Of a stretch of DNA of 18,235 bases, positions 13,388 through 18,235 are shown piece by piece. Origin of the DNA: Bacillota bacterium (GTDB lineage Bacteria; Bacillota; Bacilli; Paenibacillales; Paenibacillaceae); the NCBI GenBank assembly GCA_023418755.1, contig JAEZZE010000207.1, forward strand, positions 1-18,235, written 5' to 3'. The notes below the pieces were generated by a model. The model had not been told where the DNA came from. It saw only the letters and a program-made list of their open reading frames with translations, and did not search any database. The first letter of the stretch is position 1. Each line of letters starts with the position of its first letter. The position numbers and the translations under genes are program-made.

Positions 13388-14341
13388 ATGTCGAAGTCGA
13401 AGCGTTTAATGGATCTGATGATGACGGTGAACCGGATGCGCAAATTTACGGTGAAAGAGCTGGCCGCCGAATTCGGCGTGTCGTCCAGAACGATCCTCAG
13501 AGATTTGCAGGAGCTCGGCGAGCTTGGCGTCCCGCTCTATTCCGAGGTCGGCCCGCATGGCGGCTACCAGGTGCTGAAGGAACGGATTCTTCCTCCGATC
13601 GCTTTCGGCGTGGACGAGGCCGTCGCCATGTTTTTCGCCAGTCATGCGCTGCGGCACTATCTGTCGCTCCCCTTCGAAGCCGAATCGTCTTCGGCTCTCC
13701 GGAAGTTCTACTACTACATGCCGGGAGACGTCAGGGATCGCATCGACGAGATGAAAAACCGGGTCGATTTCCACGCCCGCGACCGGCGGCAGAAGGTCGA
13801 ATGGCTCGGCCTGCTGCTGGAGGCGGCCGTGCGGCAGCGGGTCGTCACGATCCGGTACGAGAGCAAGCAGGAGGACTCGGAGCGCAGCATCCAGCCGGTA
13901 GGCATTTACGCGAGCAACGGCTTCTGGTACTGTCCGGCTTACTGCTACCTTCGCCGAGGCTTCCGCCTGTTCCGCTGCGACCGGATGCGTTCGGCGGCGT
14001 TCGACGAGACCGGAATAGCGCCTCTCGATCACCGGCATATTCATCTGGGCAATTGGGAGGAAGCCGGCCGCGAGGAGCGAGTCGACGTCCGCATCGTCGC
14101 CGAGCTGAGCCGCGAAGGCGTGCTAAGATGCCAAGGAGAATTGTGCCCGGTACCTCATATCGATGTTAGAAAGGACGGAAGCGGAAGGCTGGATCAACGC
14201 GTGCCGGAGAGCGAGCTTCCGTACTTCTCCAAGTTTTTTCTCGGCTTGGGCGGCGAAGCGACCGTTGAAGGGCCTGCGGAGCTGGTCGAGGCCATACGCA
14301 AGCTTCTGTCCGAACTGACGGCCAAATACGGCCCGATGTGA
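13388..14341 (+). CDS. WYL-domain transcriptional regulator (YafY type)
   Basis: A 317-residue DNA-binding protein. An N-terminal DeoR-like helix-turn-helix spans residues 5-60 (FTVKELAAEFGVSSRTILRD, then GGYQVL at the wing). A WYL ligand-sensing domain follows at about 140-205, with the signature read here as WYC (180-182) and the downstream FRLFRCDRM block. A C-terminal extension (about 225-317) resembles the WCX region. WYL domains are thought to bind nucleotides or other small negatively charged ligands. The ATG at 13388 is set by GGGAGG at 7 bp. The gene has a strong promoter with an inverted repeat at the start site. It is divergent from a DinB gene, a common pairing for YafY-type regulators. 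lplJ lies downstream. Confidence 0.92.
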   Translation: MSKSKRLMDLMMTVNRMRKFTVKELAAEFGVSSRTILRDLQELGELGVPLYSEVGPHGGYQVLKERILPPIAFGVDEAVAMFFASHALRHYLSLPFEAESSSALRKFYYYMPGDVRDRIDEMKNRVDFHARDRRQKVEWLGLLLEAAVRQRVVTIRYESKQEDSERSIQPVGIYASNGFWYCPAYCYLRRGFRLFRCDRMRSAAFDETGIAPLDHRHIHLGNWEEAGREERVDVRIVAELSREGVLRCQGELCPVPHIDVRKDGSGRLDQRVPESELPYFSKFFLGLGGEATVEGPAELVEAIRKLLSELTAKYGPM

Positions 14342-14366
14342 CAGTCTCGGATCTCGGAGTTACAAT
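14338..14366 (+). promoter_or_regulatory. Sigma-A promoter of lplJ
   Basis: GTGACA (14338-14343), a 17-bp spacer and TACAAT (14361-14366) each differ from consensus by one base. The -35 overlaps the TGA stop of the WYL gene. The start near 14373 would give a leader of about 130 bases before the lplJ ATG. Confidence 0.65.
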
Positions 14367-14502
14367 AATGGATAGAGTCGAACCGGCCCGTTTCGTCGAA
14401 CGGAATCCGGCAAAGCCATCCCTTTCGGAATTTTACGGGCCGCTTAGGGGTGGGATCGGCTTCTGCCGGCAAGCTCATTATCCGCCTAACGGAGGGAAAC
14501 CG

Positions 14503-15495
14503 ATGAAGTTTATCAGCAACAACGGGATGACCGATCCGACGCTGAATCTGGCGCTGGAAGAATATATTTTGCGTTCGCTTCCGGATACGGACGACTATTT
14601 GCTGTTCTACGTGAACGAGCCGTCGATCATTATCGGCAAAAATCAGAATACGGTGGAGGAGATCAACGCGGAGTACGTCGAGCGCAACGGCATTCATGTC
14701 GTGCGCAGGCTTTCCGGCGGAGGCGCCGTCTATCACGATCTCGGCAACTTGAATTTCAGCTTTATCATGAAGGACGACGGCCGATCGTTCCATAATTTCA
14801 AGAAGTTTACCGAGCCGGTCGTGCGCGCTCTGCGCCAAATGGGCGTCGAAGCGGAGCTGACCGGACGCAACGACCTGCAGGTCGGGGAACGGAAAATTTC
14901 CGGCAACGCGCAATTTTCCACGAAGGGGCAAATGTTCAGCCATGGCACGCTGCTATTCGACTCGGAGATCGAGAACGTCGTGTCCGCCCTCAAGGCGAAC
15001 GCCGAGAAATACGCTTCGAAGGCGACCAAGTCGATTCGCAGCCGGGTCGCCAACATTTCGGAGTTTCTTAGGGTGCCGATGACGGTCGAGCAGTTCCGGG
15101 AGAAGCTGCTCGTCTCCCTGTTCGAAGGGGAAGCGGAAATTCCCCGCTACGAGCTGAGCGAACAAGATTGGGCTAACGTGCGCAAGCTGGCAGACGAGCG
15201 CTACCGGAGCTGGGAATGGAACTACGGACGCTCTCCGGCGTTTAACGTACGCCAGACGAAGCGGATCGAAGGCGCCGGCACGTTCGACGTGCGGTTGCAG
15301 GTCGAGGATGGCGTCATTGCTGAAGCCGCGGTCTACGGAGACTTCTTCGGACGCGGCGACAGCGCGGAGCTGGCCGCCAAGTTCGTGGGTACCCGTTACG
15401 AGCCCGGCGCGATCGGCGCTCTGCTCGACGGAATCGACCTGCCCTTCTATGTAGGCCCGGTCACGAAGGAGCAGTGGCTGGAGCTGATGCTGTAG
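14503..15495 (+). CDS. lplJ: Lipoate-protein ligase
   Basis: A 330-residue cytoplasmic enzyme that activates free lipoate with ATP and attaches it to lysines of lipoyl-domain proteins such as GcvH and 2-oxoacid dehydrogenase E2 subunits. The sequence closely follows Bacillus subtilis LplJ (about the same length). It has RRLSGGGAVYHD (68-79), the lipoyl-adenylate binding loop, and K131 in GERKISGNAQ, the conserved lysine. The C-terminal accessory domain covers about residues 245-330, starting near WEWNYGRSP. The start is ATG 14503 behind GGAGGG; the frame is open upstream to the regulator's end, but family length and the ribosome site reject the extension. It has its own promoter and ends at a strong terminator. 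Confidence 0.96.
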   Translation: MKFISNNGMTDPTLNLALEEYILRSLPDTDDYLLFYVNEPSIIIGKNQNTVEEINAEYVERNGIHVVRRLSGGGAVYHDLGNLNFSFIMKDDGRSFHNFKKFTEPVVRALRQMGVEAELTGRNDLQVGERKISGNAQFSTKGQMFSHGTLLFDSEIENVVSALKANAEKYASKATKSIRSRVANISEFLRVPMTVEQFREKLLVSLFEGEAEIPRYELSEQDWANVRKLADERYRSWEWNYGRSPAFNVRQTKRIEGAGTFDVRLQVEDGVIAEAAVYGDFFGRGDSAELAAKFVGTRYEPGAIGALLDGIDLPFYVGPVTKEQWLELML

Positions 15496-15502
15496 CCAAG
15501 AG

Positions 15503-15548
15503 AAGGGGCCGTATCCTAAGTCGGGCGACTTGGAATACGGCCCCTTTT
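15503..15548. terminator. lplJ terminator
   Basis: AAGGGGCCGTAT (15503-15514) pairs perfectly with ATACGGCCCCTT (15535-15546), with an inner AAGTC/GACTT stem, and four T at the end. It lies between convergent genes and may also serve the leftward exported-protein gene. Confidence 0.85.
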
Positions 15549-15569
15549 GCGTGGCGGACGGGCTGTCCG

Positions 15570-16499
15570 CTATTCGGCATACACCTTCAGGTCAGATAGC
15601 TTAAAGGCGATTTTGCCGTTGGTATTCTTCGTGTCGTAATCTTTATCGAACCGAATGATAAACAAGTGCGAATCCGCCGGATCGGCTTCGAACGTAATCG
15701 TCTTCGTCGATTTGGCCTTTACCTTCACTTCGTCCTCTCCCGAGCCGGAGGCGACCACGATCAGATCGGCCGTTCCCGTGTTCTCGAGTTTAAACGAAAC
15801 GGAAGTCGCTTCTGTGTCCGAAAGCACGATTTGCGAGAAATGGCTGCCGCTGTTCGTGAAAACGCCGTTGGCGTATTTCAGATCCTCGTACTCGAGCATC
15901 GCTTCGCCGATCAACTCTTTAGCCGTGTAGTACGAGCCGTACTCCTCGTCTTCGACGGCCAACTGGTCGAAATAATCCTCGCCGTATTTGTCCATCAGCA
16001 GCTTCTCTATCTTGGCCCAAGTTTTGTCCGGAACGGAGTCAAAATCCTCGACCGGAACGTTCTTCGGAGATTTCTCGGTGACGAACTTCGGATTGCCCTT
16101 ATCGTTAAGCAAATAGACGATAACGCTGTAATCGGACACGGTAAACAGCTCCGGAGTGGCGGAGAGCAAGTAGCCGCTCAGCTTGAAGCCTTGCCCGAGC
16201 TTCTTGTCCGGGGAACCGGACTTTACGATTTTCAGATCCACGTGCTTGATAAATCCGTCGTAATCGTCGATAAAAGATTTAATATCGTTCATGGAGTCGA
16301 ACGTGGAGCTCTGAAGCTTGATCGAAGGATGCAGGATGCTCTTCAGCAGCTTCTGGTTCCCGGTTTCCACCGCGGTCAAATACTTCGATAGCAAGGCGGA
16401 TTGGGCCTTCGATGGCGCTGTGGAAGAAGCGGCCAGCGCAAGGTTGCCGCTCACGGTCAACAGCAGCACGGCGAGCAAGGCGGATACGATTTTTTTCAT
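15570..16499 (-). CDS. Exported protein of unknown function, possible NTF2-like N-terminal domain
   Basis: A 309-residue protein with a clear Sec signal peptide: MKK, a hydrophobic core IVSALLAVLLLTV, and ALA (21-23) before the likely cut. There is no lipobox cysteine, so it is secreted or wall-associated. The next stretch (about 35-150, YLTAVETGNQKLLKSILHPS and on) resembles SnoaL/NTF2-like proteins in pattern, but this is weak. The C-terminal part (about 200-309) is rich in beta-prone, S/T/D/K residues and ends in a possible sandwich domain. The start at ATG 16499 gives a normal signal peptide; the in-frame ATG at 16511 touches the ribosome site GAGGAG and is unlikely. Function is unknown. 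It is divergent from the cyclase gene. Confidence 0.85.
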   Translation of the reverse strand: MKKIVSALLAVLLLTVSGNLALAASSTAPSKAQSALLSKYLTAVETGNQKLLKSILHPSIKLQSSTFDSMNDIKSFIDDYDGFIKHVDLKIVKSGSPDKKLGQGFKLSGYLLSATPELFTVSDYSVIVYLLNDKGNPKFVTEKSPKNVPVEDFDSVPDKTWAKIEKLLMDKYGEDYFDQLAVEDEEYGSYYTAKELIGEAMLEYEDLKYANGVFTNSGSHFSQIVLSDTEATSVSFKLENTGTADLIVVASGSGEDEVKVKAKSTKTITFEADPADSHLFIIRFDKDYDTKNTNGKIAFKLSDLKVYAE

Positions 16500-16685
16500 G
16501 GACGACGGCATCTCCTCTCGTTAGACATGATCTTCTTTCAAGGAAAACATTGGAAGTAATTATATAAAATCCTTCGGATGATCGCTAGTCCAAATTATGT
16601 AAATCATCATTAATAAAATCAGATCAATGAGAAGGCGCCATGTCGGCAGACCCTTGCATCTTCGTTCTGACAGGAGAGATCACCT
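16500..16685. other. AT-rich divergent intergenic region
   Basis: This 186-bp gap separates the leftward exported protein and the rightward cyclase. The middle (about 16550-16630) is very AT-rich compared with its surroundings. A leftward TATAAT is present within TTTTATATAAT near 16560-16570, but no -35 lies at proper spacing. I see no convincing promoter in either direction and no gene. Confidence 0.5.
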
Positions 16686-18200
16686 TTGTCCAACGTAAAA
16701 TCGCGGTTTCAATTAAAGCTCGCGTGCGCCCTGATCCTGTTCGCTATGCTCATTTCGGCTTTACTGGCGACCTCGGACCATCTCCGAATGAGAAATCAGG
16801 CGATCTCGAATACGGAAAAGCAGATCGAGCTTTACGAGAAATCGGTCCGGAACGCGTTGGAAGTGCTCGATAAAGCCTACATCTTATTCGGGGAAAGCCT
16901 GGCGGAGAGCATGAAAGACATCTCCGGCGCGCTGGTCGCAAAATACGCGGCCGATCCGAATCTCGACGAATGGGATTTTCGGAGCTTGAAGGAAGCTTAT
17001 CGCTTTGACGTTTATATGATCAACGAGGCAAACCGGATCGTCTACAGCAGCTATTTGCCCGACATCGGATTGGATTTCGACGACTGCTGCGGGACGTTGG
17101 CCAAGGTGCTGCGCGAACGGCGGGCCGACGGCGGTTTTTTTCATGACGGCATCGACATCGAACAGCATTCGGGAAAATTGAAAAAGTACAGCTATCAAGC
17201 GACAGGGGACAAAAAATATATCGTGCAGCTCGGCTATTCCTTGGAGAACAGCTCGATTTTCCAGGAATTCAATTTCGCCCGGACGGTGGACGGACTCCTT
17301 CGCGACAATCCTTCCATTACCGATATCCAAGTGCTGAACATCGCCGGCCGACGTCTGGGAAGCCCGGAAAAAGGAGATGAAACGCTTCAGGGTGAAAGGA
17401 AACAGGCTTTCCGTGCCGCGCTTGTATCCGGCGCAACGACGGAATATCGCGAAAAGCAGGGAGGCGAGACGGCAATCTACCGCTACGTTCGGAACGAATC
17501 TCAATACGACGAGAGCGCGACCAGAGTCAAAGTGCTAGAGATCGTCTACAACGAAAACGAGCTGGACCGCGTGCTTCGCGTCAACACGAGAACGTTCCTC
17601 TTTCAACTGCTCGGCATTCTCGTCGTTGCCGCGGGCTTGTCGATGCTGATCGCCGGCTGGGTGGCCAGACCGATGTATTTGGCCTTCCACGACAGTCTGA
17701 CCGGCTTGAAAAACAGAGCCTCCTTCGAAGACGATATCCGAAAAGCGCTGGCGAAGCCGAACGGCGCGCTGGGACTGCTGATGATCGATCTGGACAATTT
17801 CAAGATCGTCAACGACCGGCTAGGCCACGAAGCCGGCGATCGGCTGCTCCGCGGCGTCGCGCGGGAGATCCGCGCGGCGGTCGGCAGCCGGGCTTACGCG
17901 TATCGTCTGGGCGGCGATGAATTCGTCACGCTCCTGCCGTCGACCACGCCTCAAGAAGCGGAGACGGCGGCGGAGCGTGTATTGGTCTCGGTTCGCCGGG
18001 CGATCTCCTCGGAATCGGTATCCTTCGATCAGGAGATTACGGTAAGCATCGGCATCGCCCTCTCTCCCGAGCACGGCGCCGATCCCCGTACGCTGTGCAG
18101 AAACGCCGACAGCGCCCTGTACACGTCGAAAGATCTAGGCAAGAACACATACTGCGTATATCGGCCTGCCGACGGTTCGCAGACTATGGGGCGGACTTAG
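16686..18200 (+). CDS. Membrane-bound diguanylate cyclase (GGDEF)
   Basis: A 504-residue cyclase that makes cyclic di-GMP from two GTP. One membrane helix (about 9-29) is followed by an extracytoplasmic sensor region (about 30-300) of Cache-like appearance (FDVYMINEANRIVYSSYLP at about 107-125). A second helix (about 304-328) leads to a cytoplasmic GGDEF domain (335-495). The domain has HDSLTGLKNR, the metal-binding MIDLDNFK (D368) and an intact GGDEF at 409-413. The inhibitory RxxD site expected just upstream is absent (residues 400-403 read GSRA), so product inhibition is probably weak. No HAMP domain separates TM2 from GGDEF. The start is TTG 16686 behind AGGAG at 9 bp; no ATG fits. The sensor domain contains an adjacent pair C134-C135. 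Its stop codon lies in a tandem repeat. Confidence 0.93.
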   Translation: MSNVKSRFQLKLACALILFAMLISALLATSDHLRMRNQAISNTEKQIELYEKSVRNALEVLDKAYILFGESLAESMKDISGALVAKYAADPNLDEWDFRSLKEAYRFDVYMINEANRIVYSSYLPDIGLDFDDCCGTLAKVLRERRADGGFFHDGIDIEQHSGKLKKYSYQATGDKKYIVQLGYSLENSSIFQEFNFARTVDGLLRDNPSITDIQVLNIAGRRLGSPEKGDETLQGERKQAFRAALVSGATTEYREKQGGETAIYRYVRNESQYDESATRVKVLEIVYNENELDRVLRVNTRTFLFQLLGILVVAAGLSMLIAGWVARPMYLAFHDSLTGLKNRASFEDDIRKALAKPNGALGLLMIDLDNFKIVNDRLGHEAGDRLLRGVAREIRAAVGSRAYAYRLGGDEFVTLLPSTTPQEAETAAERVLVSVRRAISSESVSFDQEITVSIGIALSPEHGADPRTLCRNADSALYTSKDLGKNTYCVYRPADGSQTMGRT

Positions 18201-18235
18201 CGCGGGCTTGGGGCGGACTTAGCGCGGGCTTGGGG
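18187..18235. repeat. 22-bp perfect tandem repeat, G-rich, continuing past the window
   Basis: The unit starts TGGGGCGGACTT and ends AGCGCGGGCT. Copies lie at 18187-18208 and 18209-18230, identical in all 22 bases, and a third begins at 18231 before the window ends. The stop codon of the cyclase gene (18198-18200) falls inside the first copy, so its last residues come from the repeat. Runs of three to four G recur with 3-base and 12-base gaps. Confidence 0.9.

Noticed and set aside
13297..14169. 290-codon rightward frame overlapping the WYL regulator
   Set aside because: It is an alternate frame of the regulator gene, with an arginine/glycine/proline-rich composition typical of GC-rich shadow frames and no ribosome site.
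14368..14502. 45-residue extension of LplJ
   Set aside because: No ribosome site precedes 14368, and Bacillus LplJ has the length given by the 14503 start, which has GGAGGG in front.
16640..16873. 77-codon rightward frame before the cyclase
   Set aside because: It overlaps the cyclase start in another frame and lacks a ribosome site; the AGGAG at 16672-16676 serves the TTG at 16686.
1..18235. CRISPR array, tRNA/rRNA genes, prophage or toxin-antitoxin system
   Set aside because: Read through on both strands, I saw no regularly spaced repeats, no tRNA-like cloverleaf with a CCA or TTCGA-type arm, and no phage or toxin-family proteins.

Overview
The window looks like chromosomal DNA from a GC-rich, spore-former-type Firmicute of the Paenibacillaceae (Paenibacillus or Cohnella-like). 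This is inferred from strong AGGAGG-type ribosome sites, sigma-A-type promoters, G/C-rich third codon positions, and close protein resemblance to Bacillus KatA, LplJ and YpsA. I found no phage, transposase, CRISPR array, tRNA or rRNA. It reads as ordinary housekeeping and accessory chromosome, with one sugar-related cluster and several well-defined regulatory sites.

Layout. The left edge (54-94) holds a terminator for a gene outside the window. Next is a leftward pair of ROK-family genes: a repressor (1122-2321) followed by a sugar kinase (157-1116). A divergent aldo/keto reductase (2480-3334) shares their upstream region, which contains a 27-bp imperfect palindrome that is a likely operator. 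Reading leftward from 5153 are a YqaA/VTT-type membrane protein, a long-form S-adenosylmethionine decarboxylase (speD) and a small basic protein. They end at a terminator shared with the reductase. A P-loop kinase-like gene (5341-5973, leftward) and catalase katA (6178-7635, rightward) diverge; the katA promoter is bracketed by two PerR-box-like palindromes. Then come leftward lspA (signal peptidase II) and ypsA.

The main accessory unit is the rightward four-gene cluster at 9031-12768: a Gfo/Idh/MocA oxidoreductase, a sugar-phosphate isomerase/epimerase-type TIM barrel, an AraC-type regulator and a second TIM barrel. Spacing is tight (about 20-50 bp), so it is probably one operon with its own regulator. 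An oxidoreductase plus isomerase-type barrels fits cyclitol (inositol-like) metabolism or the 3-keto-sugar/glycoside chemistry known from such enzyme pairs; the substrate cannot be told from sequence.

The right part has a leftward DinB-family protein, a divergent WYL-domain regulator with a good promoter and a TGACA-N5-TGTCA inverted repeat, and lipoate-protein ligase lplJ with its own promoter overlapping the regulator's stop codon. A leftward exported protein of unknown function and a membrane-bound diguanylate cyclase with an intact GGDEF motif follow. The cyclase gene stops inside the first copy of a perfect 22-bp tandem repeat that runs off the window.

No clearly novel system is demonstrated. 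The most interesting leads are the oxidoreductase/TIM-barrel cluster, the shared ROK/reductase operator, the long SpeD with its membrane-protein partner, and the G-rich tandem repeat at the right edge.
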